Positions 8,792 to 18,222 of a stretch of 64,000 bases of DNA are shown here, piece by piece (positions within the stretch are counted from its first letter, which is position 1; every line of letters starts with the position of its first letter). The DNA is taken from positions 3,289,029 to 3,353,028 of the forward strand of contig NZ_CP015971.1 of assembly GCF_001659705.1 (NCBI RefSeq), written 5' to 3'. Source of the stretch: Arachidicoccus sp. BS20. GTDB lineage: Bacteria > Bacteroidota > Bacteroidia > Chitinophagales > Chitinophagaceae. The notes beneath the pieces are model-generated. The model was not told where the DNA came from, made no database searches, and saw nothing but the letters and a program-made list of their open reading frames with translations. The position numbers and the translations under genes are program-made.

Positions 8792-9553
8792 TTATTGTTT
8801 GTGTTTTTCCAAAAATTCGCCAAGTATCACATTGAACTCGCCGGGAACTTCCATCATGGGTGCGTGTCCGCATTTGTCGATAAAGTAAAGTTCCGAATTA
8901 GGAATCAATTTATGAAATTCTTCTGCGACAAACGGCGGCGTTACAATATCGTTTTTTCCCCAAATCAACAACGTGGGTTGTTTAATTTCTTTCAGTTCTT
9001 CGCCGAGGTTGTGGCGGATGGCGCTTTTTGCAAGCGCGATAATTTTAATAACTTTCAACCTGTTGTTCGTGATTTCAAATACTTCGTCCACCAATTCTTC
9101 GGTTGCAATCCTGGGGTCATAAAAAGTATCTTCGGTTTTTTTACGGATATAGGCTCTGTCGCCGCGCTTGGGATAAGTATCGCCCATTGCACTTTCAAAA
9201 AGTCCCGAACTACCTGTGAGAATCAGGGTTTTAATTCTTTCGGGATGCTTTAATATCTGTACCAAAGCTACGTGTCCGCCAAGTGAATTGCCTAGCAGAT
9301 GAATATTTTTCAAATCTAATTTTTCGAAAAATTTGTTCACGTATTTCTGCAAACCGCCAACCGTTGTATTTAATAAATCCAAATCGAGCAATGGCAATAT
9401 CGGTACAACTACCCGATGCGTTTTCCTAAAATACTCTATTAAATCGGCGAAGTTGCTAAGCGCTCCAAACAATCCGTGAAACAACACTAATGTTTCGCCT
9501 TCGCCTTCATCTATATAGTGAAATTTATCTAACTGTTTTATTTCGTAACTCAT
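8792..9553 (-). CDS. Alpha/beta hydrolase
   Basis: This 253-residue cytosolic hydrolase has the canonical triad: nucleophile S90 in GNSLGG, acid D202 in GKNDIVTP, and H230 in CGHAPMMEVP. FHGLFG near residue 25 supplies the oxyanion-hole region. Enzymes of this size act as esterases, C-C bond hydrolases or lipases; nothing here narrows the substrate. It is co-transcribed with the CBS protein gene. Confidence 0.9.
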   Translation of the reverse strand: MSYEIKQLDKFHYIDEGEGETLVLFHGLFGALSNFADLIEYFRKTHRVVVPILPLLDLDLLNTTVGGLQKYVNKFFEKLDLKNIHLLGNSLGGHVALVQILKHPERIKTLILTGSSGLFESAMGDTYPKRGDRAYIRKKTEDTFYDPRIATEELVDEVFEITNNRLKVIKIIALAKSAIRHNLGEELKEIKQPTLLIWGKNDIVTPPFVAEEFHKLIPNSELYFIDKCGHAPMMEVPGEFNVILGEFLEKHKQ

Positions 9554-9646
9554 ATTTTATCTAACTGCTGTTTCTGCTTTACAAATAAACGCTATTCAAT
9601 TGATAAATTGAAAACTTATCTATAAAAATAAAACTTATATTTCGTA

Positions 9647-10180
9647 CTATTTGGAAATACCGGTTGCCAAGTTTCCGAAGAAATTCCCAAGGTCGGTAAA
9701 CATATTTTTGAACCAGGGAATTATCTTCCCGAAATTATCAATCAGCCAAGGACCTAAGTTCTTTATAAACGGATAACTGAGCGATTTGTTTAGCGTTTCG
9801 GGTTTTATCAATTCAATTTTTTCAACATAAAACAGCACTACGCTGAATATGGTTAAATAAAGGAATGCATACAACGCGATTCCTGCGAGCCTGTTTGCCC
9901 AGCCCATTAAAACAGTTTCCAGCAATCGCTGAATGAGCCGCGCTGCGAGTCTGACCAATAATACTGCAATGACCAATACCAATAAAAACGAAATGAACGA
10001 GAGCCATTTTCCTTGAATGCCGTTGGCGTTTAAATAACCTGCGACTATGACAGACAATTTCATTGCCGCAGCCAAGCCGACGATGATGGCAAGAAAAGAA
10101 AATACGGCAAGTATAACGCCTTGCCTGTAACCTTTAAATATTGCCAGCGCCAGCAGAATAATTGTGATAATGTCTATCAT
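9647..10180 (-). CDS. CvpA family membrane protein
   Basis: This 177-residue inner-membrane protein has four predicted hydrophobic segments: about 2-22, 24-48, 62-83 and 100-122. The N-terminus MIDIITIILLALAIFKGYRQG carries the family pattern (an aspartate, then KGxxxG). CvpA proteins are linked to colicin V export in E. coli and more generally to envelope maintenance; the biochemical role is unknown. The gene overlaps the upstream yqeY stop by one base, so translation is coupled. Confidence 0.88.
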   Translation of the reverse strand: MIDIITIILLALAIFKGYRQGVILAVFSFLAIIVGLAAAMKLSVIVAGYLNANGIQGKWLSFISFLLVLVIAVLLVRLAARLIQRLLETVLMGWANRLAGIALYAFLYLTIFSVVLFYVEKIELIKPETLNKSLSYPFIKNLGPWLIDNFGKIIPWFKNMFTDLGNFFGNLATGISK

Positions 10181-10632
10181 TACTTGCTTAAAAGTTCTTT
10201 CACGATGCCGGCTACAATTTTGCCATCGGCTTTGCCCGCAAATTCTTTGGTAGCTGCGCCCATTACTTTGCCCATGTCCGCAGGCGAAGTTGCACCAACC
10301 TGCGCAATAATACTTTGCACCGCAGCGCGAATTTCTTCTTCACTCAATTGTTTGGGGAGAAACTGTTCTATCACGGCAATCTCAGCGCGTTCTTTTTGCG
10401 CAAGGTCTTCGCGGTTTTGCTTTTCAAAAATTTCCAGAGAATCTTTGCGTTGTTTTACTAAGCGTTGTAATAGTTTTAATTCGCCTTCGGCAGAAACTTC
10501 TCCGCCTGCACCGGGTTCGGTTTTCGCTTTAATAATTTCTGCCTTGATAGCGCGCAAGCCGCGCAAAGTATCTTCGTCTTTTGATTTCATCGCATCTTTC
10601 ATGCGCGTCATGATTTCTTGTTCTAAGCTCAT
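10180..10632 (-). CDS. GatB/YqeY domain protein
   Basis: This 150-residue protein begins MSLEQEIMTRMKDAMKSKDED and contains the domain's hallmark QFLPKQLSEEEI and GKVMGAATKEFAGKADG. The YqeY domain resembles the tRNA-binding tail of the amidotransferase subunit GatB, but stand-alone copies have no settled function. It is the first gene of a two-gene unit with cvpA. Confidence 0.92.
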   Translation of the reverse strand: MSLEQEIMTRMKDAMKSKDEDTLRGLRAIKAEIIKAKTEPGAGGEVSAEGELKLLQRLVKQRKDSLEIFEKQNREDLAQKERAEIAVIEQFLPKQLSEEEIRAAVQSIIAQVGATSPADMGKVMGAATKEFAGKADGKIVAGIVKELLSK

Positions 10633-10732
10633 TTTTTTATTTTTATTACACGAATTAAATCGAACTATACGAATTGTTTAATTGATATATTGCTTAATTG
10701 TTTTTCGCTATTTTAATTTACCAAAATCGTAC

Positions 10733-10786
10733 AAAAACTTTGTGTCCTTTTGTGTCGTTGTGTTCTTTGTGTTTCAAACTTTTTCC
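10733..10786. repeat. Short direct repeats of a CTTTGTGT-like word
   Basis: The spacer upstream of yqeY contains closely spaced copies of a TTTGTGT word (CTTTGTGT, TTTTGTGT, GTTGTGTT, CTTTGTGT). It reads as a degenerate short-word array; no gene or clear hairpin lies in this spacer. Confidence 0.5.
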
Positions 10787-10816
10787 TAAAATCTCTTAAA
10801 TCCACTCAAATCATGG

Positions 10817-11164
10817 TTAGCCTAATTTATTTTCTTTCATCTGAATTTCTCTGAATTTCTGGTAAAAATCCTTGGCGAAATTTTTAATATCGTCCACCAA
10901 CACTTGCTGGTTGGTTGCGCGTTTAAACGTATCGCCCATTGTAGAAAAAATCTGGTAAAAAAAATCTGCCATTTCATCCACCATCATTTCTTTTGTCCAC
11001 AGGTCGATGCGCAATGCGCTTTTATCTGCGCCATCCCAGAATGCCACGAGCATTGCTTTAGCTTTTTGCGCGTCTTCGCTTCCGTCGGTTGCGCTCCACG
11101 AAATATTTTCGGGAACTTTGTCTTTGTCTAATTCAATATCTATATGAATAGATGATTTTGCCAT
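10817..11164 (-). CDS. gldC: Gliding motility protein GldC
   Basis: This 115-residue cytosolic protein matches GldC in length and in conserved stretches (IELDKDKVPENISW, AKAMLVAFWDG, LRIDLWTKEM, VDEMADFFYQ). GldC is one of the Bacteroidota gliding/type IX secretion accessory proteins; its molecular role is undefined. The frame is open to a TTG at 11185, but that codon is part of the TATCTTTG promoter element, so the ATG at 11164 is the start. Presence of gldC alone does not prove the cell glides. Confidence 0.88.
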   Translation of the reverse strand: MAKSSIHIDIELDKDKVPENISWSATDGSEDAQKAKAMLVAFWDGADKSALRIDLWTKEMMVDEMADFFYQIFSTMGDTFKRATNQQVLVDDIKNFAKDFYQKFREIQMKENKLG

Positions 11165-11182
11165 AATTATTTTTTGAATGTG

Positions 11183-11190
11183 CAAAGATA
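11183..11190 (-). promoter_or_regulatory. -7 promoter element of gldC
   Basis: TATCTTTG on the minus strand lies 18 bp upstream of the gldC ATG, matches the phylum consensus exactly and rules out the longer TTG start. Confidence 0.65.
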
Positions 11191-11267
11191 ATTTTAAAAA
11201 AAGAATTCATTGATTCTTCATCGTTTCAATAAAAAATTTCACTTTTATTTGCTAAAACAATGTCATT

Positions 11268-11780
11268 ATGCCGCGTCCTCAACAAAACGAATATCCGCCT
11301 TATTTTGAAAGATATATTTCTTTGGTAGAAGGCGAAAGCATTGCAGAAGTCATCAGCAAGTACAACGATGAACAATTAAATTATGTTGATGCCTTGCCGA
11401 ACGATAAAGCTAATTTTGCTTACGCGGAAAATAAATGGACAGTCAAAGAAGCGGTGCAACACATCAGCGATACGGAACGTGTTTTTGCTTACCGAATTCT
11501 TGCCATGTCGCGCGGCGAAATGCAGACACTGACAGGATTTGACCAAAATATTTATGCGCAAAATTCCAATGTGCTTCGTCGTTCTTTTGATGATGTGAAA
11601 GAAGAATTTAAAGCCGTGCGCTACGCAACAAATATTTTGCTTCGTTCGTTAAGCGAAGAACAATTGTTGCGCGTGGGAAATGTTGCGGATTACAAAGTGA
11701 GTGCAAAAGCTTTTGCTTTCAACATTTACGGACATTTTATTCATCATCAGCATATTTTAAAAGAAAAATATAGTCTTTAA
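11268..11780 (+). CDS. DinB family protein
   Basis: This 170-residue four-helix-bundle protein has the metal-binding histidines expected of DinB/YfiT proteins: one in VQHISDTERVFAYR and the pair in YGHFIHHQHIL. Family members bind zinc or nickel and some are thiol-dependent S-transferases, for example of bacillithiol. The actual reaction here is unknown. It is a single gene, divergent from gldC. Confidence 0.9.
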   Translation: MPRPQQNEYPPYFERYISLVEGESIAEVISKYNDEQLNYVDALPNDKANFAYAENKWTVKEAVQHISDTERVFAYRILAMSRGEMQTLTGFDQNIYAQNSNVLRRSFDDVKEEFKAVRYATNILLRSLSEEQLLRVGNVADYKVSAKAFAFNIYGHFIHHQHILKEKYSL

Positions 11781-11909
11781 AATTGAGTGAGAAGTGCCGC
11801 AGATTCCCGGATGAAAAATCATTATCTGTGTATCTTTGGCTATTTTTTATCATCCTTGTTAATTTTTACATCATATTCTATCTTTATTTTCAAACGACTA
11901 TTTTCGTTG

Positions 11910-11917
11910 TATTTTTG
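11910..11917 (+). promoter_or_regulatory. -7 promoter element of rpoN
   Basis: TATTTTTG, 31 bp before the rpoN ATG, fits TAnnTTTG. Confidence 0.5.
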
Positions 11918-11948
11918 ACACAATTTTTTAGAAAAGGATATTGAAAAT

Positions 11949-13439
11949 ATGGCTTTAAGTCAGGGGCTTCAACAAAAATTATTACAGAAATTATCGCCGC
12001 AGCAAATTCAGTTGATGAAATTGTTGCAGATACCGACTGCAAATCTGGAAGAACGAATTAAGGAAGAACTGGAAGAAAATCCTGCATTGGAAGAGTTTAA
12101 AGAAGACTTGCATAGCGATAGTGAAAATCCGGTAGATGAATTTGACTCTTCCGACGACGAAGACTTTGAACTTGACGGCAGTGAAGAACAATACGATAAT
12201 ATTGATATTTCGGAATATGTAAGTGAAGGCGACGATGAAATTGCCGATTATAAATTGCGCGACGACGGTTATGGCGAGCAGGAAGAACGGCAAACATTGC
12301 CTTTCAAAGTAGAAACAAGTTTGCATGAAAATCTGGTAAACCAACTTGGTATGTTGTCGCTCGATGAAAGACAATACACCATTGCGGAGCAGATTATCGG
12401 CAGTATTGATGATGATGGATATTTGCGCCGCGAAATCACTTCCATTGTGAATGATTTGGCTTTCCGTCAAAATATTGAAACTTCAGAAGAAGAAGTGGAA
12501 TCGTTGATTCAGCAAGTGCAGCAGTTTGATCCGGCGGGCATTTGTGCAAGAGATTTGCGCGAATGTTTGTTGCTGCAATTGCAGCGACCTTTGGAAGCAT
12601 CGAATGAAAATGTGCAGAATGCGATTGTGATTTTGAAAAAATATTTCGATGAATTTATCAAAAAACATTACGAGAAAATTCAGCGTTCATTATCCATTTC
12701 AGAAGAACAACTGAAAGAGGCAATACAAGTTATCATTCGCCTGAATCCAAAGCCCGGCGGCGCTTTGGAAGAAGTGAACAAAGCTGCGAGCTACATTATC
12801 CCCGACTTTTTTATTACCAACCAAAACGGGATTTTGGAGTTGTCGCTCAACTCTAAAAATGCACCCGATTTGCGCATCAGCGAAGGATATCGCGATATGC
12901 TGAAAGAATACGATAGAGGCAGTAAAAAAGATAAGCGGCAGAAAGAAGCAGTATTGTTCATCAAGCAAAAAATAGACTCTGCAAAATGGTTTATCGACAT
13001 GATAAAACAAAGGCAGCATACTTTGTACAGCACGATGCACGCTATTATGACTTATCAGGAAGAATTCTTTTTGACCGGCGATGAAACTACTTTAAAGCCG
13101 ATGATTCTGAAAGACATTGCAGAAAAAATAGAACTGGATATTTCTACGGTAAGCCGTGTGGCAAACAGCAAATTTGTGCAAACGGAATTCGGCACTTATC
13201 GTTTAAAATTTTTCTTCAGTGAATCGTTAAGTACAGACAGCGGCGAAGAAGTAAGCACCCGCGAAGTGAAGAAAATTCTGACGGACGTAATTGAAGCAGA
13301 AGATAAAACAAAACCTTTGAGCGATGAACGCTTAACGGAAATTTTGCAGGAAAAAGGTTACAACATTGCACGAAGAACTGTGGCAAAATATCGTGAACAA
13401 TTGAACGTGCCTGTGGCGCGGTTAAGGAAACAATTATAA
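11949..13439 (+). CDS. rpoN: RNA polymerase sigma-54 factor
   Basis: This 496-residue sigma-54 has all three regions: the N-terminal activator-interacting region (QKLSPQQIQLMKLLQIP, ending EELEENPALEE), an acidic linker (about 55-110), a core-binding domain, and a C-terminal DNA-binding domain ending in the RpoN box ARRTVAKYRE near residue 477. It directs polymerase to -24/-12 promoters and needs an AAA+ activator, none of which is visible in this window. A membrane-protein gene starts 5 bp after its stop and is probably co-transcribed. Confidence 0.97.
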   Translation: MALSQGLQQKLLQKLSPQQIQLMKLLQIPTANLEERIKEELEENPALEEFKEDLHSDSENPVDEFDSSDDEDFELDGSEEQYDNIDISEYVSEGDDEIADYKLRDDGYGEQEERQTLPFKVETSLHENLVNQLGMLSLDERQYTIAEQIIGSIDDDGYLRREITSIVNDLAFRQNIETSEEEVESLIQQVQQFDPAGICARDLRECLLLQLQRPLEASNENVQNAIVILKKYFDEFIKKHYEKIQRSLSISEEQLKEAIQVIIRLNPKPGGALEEVNKAASYIIPDFFITNQNGILELSLNSKNAPDLRISEGYRDMLKEYDRGSKKDKRQKEAVLFIKQKIDSAKWFIDMIKQRQHTLYSTMHAIMTYQEEFFLTGDETTLKPMILKDIAEKIELDISTVSRVANSKFVQTEFGTYRLKFFFSESLSTDSGEEVSTREVKKILTDVIEAEDKTKPLSDERLTEILQEKGYNIARRTVAKYREQLNVPVARLRKQL

Positions 13440-13444
13440 CGCTT

Positions 13445-14092
13445 ATGGAAAACGTAGCAGCGCGGCAGCCTCAGTACATCAGGGTTTCGGCGAAAATCAT
13501 TTCTTATATTTTTCATCCTTTATTCATTCCCACATACATTTTTTTGTGGATGTACAAAAGGTTTCCTTATGAATTTGTCGGCTTATACGGACATGAACTG
13601 AATTTGAGAATCGTAGGTTTATTTATGACTACAGCGTTCTTTCCGGCGTTCACGGTTTTTCTTTTATGGAAACTGTATTTTATAAAAAGTATTCATCTTC
13701 GTTATCAAAAGGAACGCATTATTCCTTACGTTGCCACGATGATTTATTATTGGTGGATGTGGTATCTCAGCCGCAATTTTACCGACCAGGCAAGTGCGTT
13801 GAAATTCTTCTACTTCGGTATTTTTTTAGCAACTGTTCCCGCATTAATCTGGAACAATTTTGTGAAAATAAGTATGCACGCAATGGGCGCGGCCGGTGCA
13901 GTTACGGCGCTTATTTTGACTTGTATTCTATATCAGACAACTTACGGATTAGATATTGCAATTGCAACTTTAATTGCAGGAATTATCTGCACGGCGCGAA
14001 TGAGTTTGAGTGAACATTCGATGTTTGAAATCAATAGTGGAATTGTCGTGGGAGTCGGTTGTCAATTGATTGCTTATTGGTTGATGACGTAA
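13445..14092 (+). CDS. Multi-pass membrane protein, PAP2-like
   Basis: This 215-residue protein has about six hydrophobic segments. The stretch KISMHAMGAAGAVTA near 137-151 resembles the conserved histidine region of PAP2-type phosphatases, but the full phosphatase signature is not present, so catalysis is unproven. It follows rpoN by 5 bp. The last 20 codons occur again, with only synonymous changes, at 21374-21433 on the far side of the next gene block, which suggests that this gene was once next to the DUF2157 gene at 21478. Confidence 0.75.
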   Translation: MENVAARQPQYIRVSAKIISYIFHPLFIPTYIFLWMYKRFPYEFVGLYGHELNLRIVGLFMTTAFFPAFTVFLLWKLYFIKSIHLRYQKERIIPYVATMIYYWWMWYLSRNFTDQASALKFFYFGIFLATVPALIWNNFVKISMHAMGAAGAVTALILTCILYQTTYGLDIAIATLIAGIICTARMSLSEHSMFEINSGIVVGVGCQLIAYWLMT

Positions 14093-14132
14093 ATTTTATC
14101 TGCCTGAAAATTGCTGTTGGAAAATGATATTT

Positions 14133-15335
14133 TTATTTTCCTGACATTGTTTTAATGATTTCTTTCATCAGTTTATTGTTTTCCTCATATTTCTTTTTGC
14201 TGTCGTTTTGATAGTCGGTTTCTATGGTTTTTTCCTTCTGAGCAAAACTGTTTATTTTTTCTTGATTGGCTTTAATGTCTGCGAGTTTCTTATTTAGTTC
14301 CGCTACTTTTTTTGCATCGGCTTTATCGCCTTTGCTCATTTCTTTTTGTAATTTTTGCTGTGTTTTATATGCTTCCAATTCTATTTTGGCTTTCATACTT
14401 TGAATCATAAATTTAGGACTGGAAATATTATTGATGTCTTTATAGAAGTCTTTGCTCTTTCCCTGCTGTTGGGCAATATTGGAAATCACATCTTTACTTG
14501 ATTCCATCATTTCATTTTCTTTATCAAATATTTTTTTCTGTAAGGCTCTTTCCTGCGGGTCTTCTATTTGGTTGAGCTTTTCGCGGTCGGTCGCATATTT
14601 TTTGTTTTTTTCTTCTTCATACTTGTCAAGATATTTTTCATTAATTGTTGTTTGCGCCGTTTTATAATTTGCACCGTTAAGACGAAAATTTTCGTCTTTT
14701 TCTTTTTTTAATTCTACATCCAATTCCTCGGATTCTTTTTTCACTTTGGTAATGACATAAGTTTTGCCGCTAAGATTGATATATCCCAAACCCGACCAGT
14801 TATTTAGGTATGAATTTTCCGGTATGGACGCATTAGTATTATCACTTACAAAAATTTCAAAATCGGAATTTTTGTCTTTGTACCGGTCGGATGATTTTTT
14901 GTAGTCCTCGTCGCCGATATTTTCCTTTGTTCCCGATTTTTCCATATTTTCTTTAAAGTATTCGTAAAAATCTTTGTTGTGACTTTCCGCTTGGTATTTT
15001 GAATTGTCGGTATTCATTTTGTACGAATATTTTTTCCCGGTTTTATTATCCGTGAGATATACAAATTCTTCTTTGTATTTGGGAAAAGAAATGACGTAAT
15101 CGGGCTTTATATTCCCGGCGGCAGCAATCATATCGCCTTTTAAAAGAAGATAACCGTCTTTTTCGTTGAAGAGCAGATTTCCCGGGATTTCCCTGCCGTT
15201 GACTTTAGATACAAACTCTATTTTTTTATCAAAAACAAAAGCCTGGTCTAACTGAAACGGGTTTTCGGTTTGCCCGAAACATATAGTATTACCGGCAAGA
15301 AAAATAAGATGAGAAAGGCAAATTAGTATCTTCAT
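14133..15335 (-). CDS. Secreted protein with a long charged coiled-coil region
   Basis: The chosen ATG gives a signal peptide (MKILICLSHLIFLAGNTICFGQ). The open frame extends to 15371, but that longer form would run into the upstream gene. The mature protein has a beta-rich front half and, from roughly residue 190 on, very lysine/glutamate-rich helical sequence (DPQERALQKKIFDKENE and similar) typical of a coiled coil. I recognise no domain. It is the last of three secreted-protein genes in a leftward row beside a two-component pair. Confidence 0.7.
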   Translation of the reverse strand: MKILICLSHLIFLAGNTICFGQTENPFQLDQAFVFDKKIEFVSKVNGREIPGNLLFNEKDGYLLLKGDMIAAAGNIKPDYVISFPKYKEEFVYLTDNKTGKKYSYKMNTDNSKYQAESHNKDFYEYFKENMEKSGTKENIGDEDYKKSSDRYKDKNSDFEIFVSDNTNASIPENSYLNNWSGLGYINLSGKTYVITKVKKESEELDVELKKEKDENFRLNGANYKTAQTTINEKYLDKYEEEKNKKYATDREKLNQIEDPQERALQKKIFDKENEMMESSKDVISNIAQQQGKSKDFYKDINNISSPKFMIQSMKAKIELEAYKTQQKLQKEMSKGDKADAKKVAELNKKLADIKANQEKINSFAQKEKTIETDYQNDSKKKYEENNKLMKEIIKTMSGK

Positions 15336-15345
15336 TATTTTACAT

Positions 15346-15924
15346 TTAGATGAGGCAACTTGTTTCTCCAATGGCGATGCTCACTGCCAGGAATTTTTGT
15401 CCGTCCACTGTGGCATCGCCTGAAATGGTAACGCCATAAGCGCTTACCTGCACGTGCACATTTTCCAGCATAAAGGTTTTAAGTCCGATGTCGGGAAACC
15501 GCCAGGTGAGCTTTACGTTGTTGGGGTCGAAGCCGCCTGTGGAAGTAGGTCTTAAAATTACTTCACAGGTGTTTTTATATGCCTGGGAAAAATGTTTATC
15601 CGAACGAACTAATCCAAAATCACTTTTTATATAATTGCTTTCCGATTTTACTCCGCTGAGCGCATAAGCCAGTATGGGGCCGGGTTTGTATTTGGCCTCG
15701 TGTTTTTCTACAAAGCACACCGATACATACATATTGTAGCAGGCTTTTCCCTGGTCTATATTATTTTTTATAAACGTTAGCGGATGCGCGGTATTCGTAT
15801 TGAGCGGCGTTGCGGTAACGGGTTTTTTGGTAAGCGGTTTTGCCGGATGAAGTATTACCTGGGCGTTGCCCAACAGCGGCAAAAATGTCAGGGAAACTAT
15901 TGCGAGGAAGAAATGCTTTTTCAT
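15346..15924 (-). CDS. Secreted protein of unknown function
   Basis: This 192-residue protein has a clear signal peptide (MKKHFFLAIVSLTFLPLLGNAQ) and a predicted beta-rich body ending in cysteine-containing GETSCLI. No domain is recognised. Its stop lies 10 bp before the start chosen for the coiled-coil protein gene, and the OmpA gene upstream ends 50 bp away, so the three are plausibly one operon. Confidence 0.65.
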   Translation of the reverse strand: MKKHFFLAIVSLTFLPLLGNAQVILHPAKPLTKKPVTATPLNTNTAHPLTFIKNNIDQGKACYNMYVSVCFVEKHEAKYKPGPILAYALSGVKSESNYIKSDFGLVRSDKHFSQAYKNTCEVILRPTSTGGFDPNNVKLTWRFPDIGLKTFMLENVHVQVSAYGVTISGDATVDGQKFLAVSIAIGETSCLI

Positions 15925-15974
15925 TTGTTTATTTTATATTGTTTTTAAAATGAACCATTGTATTTTTTATTGTT

Positions 15975-17324
15975 TTACATTTTTATAAATTCTACTCTGC
16001 GGTTTTGCGCCCTGCCTTCAGTAGTGTTATTATCTGCAACAGGTTGTGTATCGCCTTTGCCGCTTGTAGTCATACGGGCATTATCTATCCCGAATTGTGC
16101 ATTCAGATATGTTTTTACCGAAGCAGCCCTTTGTTCTGATAATTGCTGATTAGCTGCGGCATTTCCCACATTATCCGTGTGCCCGATTATTTGAATATTA
16201 ACGGATGAATTTTCTTTCAATACATTGGCTATTTCTTTCAGTACGCCATAAGATTCCGTCATAATTTCTGCCGAGCCTGTGGCAAAATGAATACCTGTGG
16301 TGGTAAACTTTCCTTCGGTAATCAGTTTGTTTCTTGTGTCGGGTTCGCCTATCGCCAAGCGGATATTGCTGATGAGATAAAATTCTCCTTTTTCGCTTCC
16401 ATTGTGTCCAAAGACGAGTGAGTTATAATTAATATTTTCGGCAAAAGCACGCGGCAGGTCCCAAAGTTTTGTTTCATCTACATACACCCTTAACCTTTGC
16501 TTTTGCCGCCAAAGTGCCACGTGTACTACATTTTGTTCTTTGCTGAAACATTCAAGATTTTTCTTCTCATTTCCCATTACTTTTTCTTTGTTTTCAAATG
16601 TCTGAATGGCAGACCTGCCCAAACTTACATTTCCTGCATCTTGCGGATGTAAGGAAAATAGTACGCCCGATGTTTTTCGTGCTGCTGCCGGATATGACCA
16701 GTTGGCAAAATCATTTTTACTTTTATTGTTTATGATTGATATAAATAAAGGCGATGAGTAATAACTATATTTCGGCGTTACGGCAAGGTCAAATTCAATG
16801 GTGGCATTTTCAGGAATATCCGCAACGAATTCCGGTGTAGAGGCACCCTTGGTGGTCAGCGCCAGCCAATGGTCGTCGCTGCCTTCTACCTGCATGATTT
16901 CGCCCGAAGCATTGGTGTTCCATTTGGCGGGGAAATCGCCCACAGCATCCTGCGAAAAATCTTCCATAGCCACAATTTTTTCGCCCGGCACAAAATCGTA
17001 TTTGGATAAAGCGGCGAAAGAAGATTCGCTTGCAGAAACGGAATACGCCGTTGTATTGTCCGCATTGTTATCGCCGCTGCCGGAGAGATGGCGTTTATCT
17101 TTTTTATTGTGAATTTTTATTTTACCCGGCATGGCAAATACGCCGTCCATTGCCTTACTCGTTGTTTCCTGCGTTTTCTCGGCAGTTTTATCTTGTACGG
17201 TTTGCTCGGCAGCATCCTTGACCACTTTTTTTAATTTTTTAAGCAGTTGTGCCCGGGTAACTGAAGAAGTAATAATAAGTATAGCAATTGCCAATAAGTA
17301 TTTCAGGATATTCATCGTTTTCAT
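15975..17324 (-). CDS. Large OmpA-domain secreted protein
   Basis: This 449-residue protein starts with a signal peptide ending TRAQ. Residues about 110-330 look like a beta-sandwich of the kind found in laminin/lectin-like domains (FSQDAVGDFPAKW, HVALWRQKQRLRVYVD). The C-terminal 110 residues are an OmpA/Pal peptidoglycan-binding domain (GHTDNVGNAAANQQLS, NRRVEF). It probably sits in the outer membrane or periplasm bound to the cell wall. It is the first of three secreted-protein genes downstream of the LytTR regulator. Confidence 0.88.
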   Translation of the reverse strand: MKTMNILKYLLAIAILIITSSVTRAQLLKKLKKVVKDAAEQTVQDKTAEKTQETTSKAMDGVFAMPGKIKIHNKKDKRHLSGSGDNNADNTTAYSVSASESSFAALSKYDFVPGEKIVAMEDFSQDAVGDFPAKWNTNASGEIMQVEGSDDHWLALTTKGASTPEFVADIPENATIEFDLAVTPKYSYYSSPLFISIINNKSKNDFANWSYPAAARKTSGVLFSLHPQDAGNVSLGRSAIQTFENKEKVMGNEKKNLECFSKEQNVVHVALWRQKQRLRVYVDETKLWDLPRAFAENINYNSLVFGHNGSEKGEFYLISNIRLAIGEPDTRNKLITEGKFTTTGIHFATGSAEIMTESYGVLKEIANVLKENSSVNIQIIGHTDNVGNAAANQQLSEQRAASVKTYLNAQFGIDNARMTTSGKGDTQPVADNNTTEGRAQNRRVEFIKM

Positions 17325-17467
17325 ACGTCAATATTTTTGTCATGTACGACAAAAATACTTGCACGCCCGAATGTCTGTATATGACATTTAGCTGCTGGCG
17401 GAAGCGAACACATAAGTGGCGGAAAACGTGAGATAAATGGCGAATGGCTGAGCAAATATAAGGTCGG

Positions 17468-18211
17468 CTATTGCCTGAATCTTTTAAGAAATTCTTCTTT
17501 TTTTCTTCTTGATACAGTAATGAACCGGTCATCGGTAAGTTCTATTTGTCCCCCATCGCCTTTGATATATCTTTTAATATATTTTAAGTTGATGATATGG
17601 GAGTGGTGTGTACGGAAAAACAGATTGGAAGGCAGGAGTTCTTCAAAATCTTTTAGTGTGTGCGTGGCTACCTGCCGCGAATTATCGGTAAGATGGATGA
17701 CTGTATAATTGCCGGCTGCCTCGAGATGAACAATTTCTTCTGTGTTCAGAAACAGCAATCCTTCTAAAACAGGAATGGCGATTTTCCCAAGGTGTGAACT
17801 TGTTTTTACATTCTCTTGTAAAACTTCCAGCTTTCGGGCATTGTTGTGTAAAGGTGTTGCCTGTTGTGCCCGCTCAACCACTTGCTTTAGTTCGTCAATA
17901 TCTACCGGTTTTAGCAAATAGTCGAAAGCAGCAAAGCGTATGGCTCTGATGGCATATTGGTCGTAAGCAGTAACGAAAATGAGATGAAAGTGATGCTCCG
18001 GCAGCTGGTTGAGCATTTCAAAGCCGCCCATACGGGGCATTTCAATATCGAGGAACACTATGTCGGGCGATTGATTTTCGATAAGATGCAATCCTTCGGC
18101 GCCGTCGGCGGCTTCGCCCAGAATTTTTATTCCGGGACAATAGTTGTTGAGTTTTTGACGAAGTGCGATGCGTCCCATTTCCTCATTATCAATAATAGTA
18201 GCGGTAAGCAT
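17468..18211 (-). CDS. LytTR family response regulator
   Basis: The receiver domain (1-118) has the acidic pair near residue 8-10, the phosphoacceptor D55 in FLDIEMPRMGG, and a K of the KPV type near 104. The C-terminal LytTR DNA-binding domain (about 145-245) is marked by HLEAAGNYTVIHL and FFRTHHSHIINLKYI. Such regulators bind short direct repeats. The partner histidine kinase gene ends 11 bp upstream, so the two genes form a two-component operon. Confidence 0.95.
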   Translation of the reverse strand: MLTATIIDNEEMGRIALRQKLNNYCPGIKILGEAADGAEGLHLIENQSPDIVFLDIEMPRMGGFEMLNQLPEHHFHLIFVTAYDQYAIRAIRFAAFDYLLKPVDIDELKQVVERAQQATPLHNNARKLEVLQENVKTSSHLGKIAIPVLEGLLFLNTEEIVHLEAAGNYTVIHLTDNSRQVATHTLKDFEELLPSNLFFRTHHSHIINLKYIKRYIKGDGGQIELTDDRFITVSRRKKEEFLKRFRQ

Positions 18212-18222
18212 AGTTTTTATTT

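Noticed and set aside
10817-11185. Longer GldC starting at TTG 11185
   Set aside because: The TTG is part of a perfect TATCTTTG promoter element; the ATG at 11164 gives the family start.
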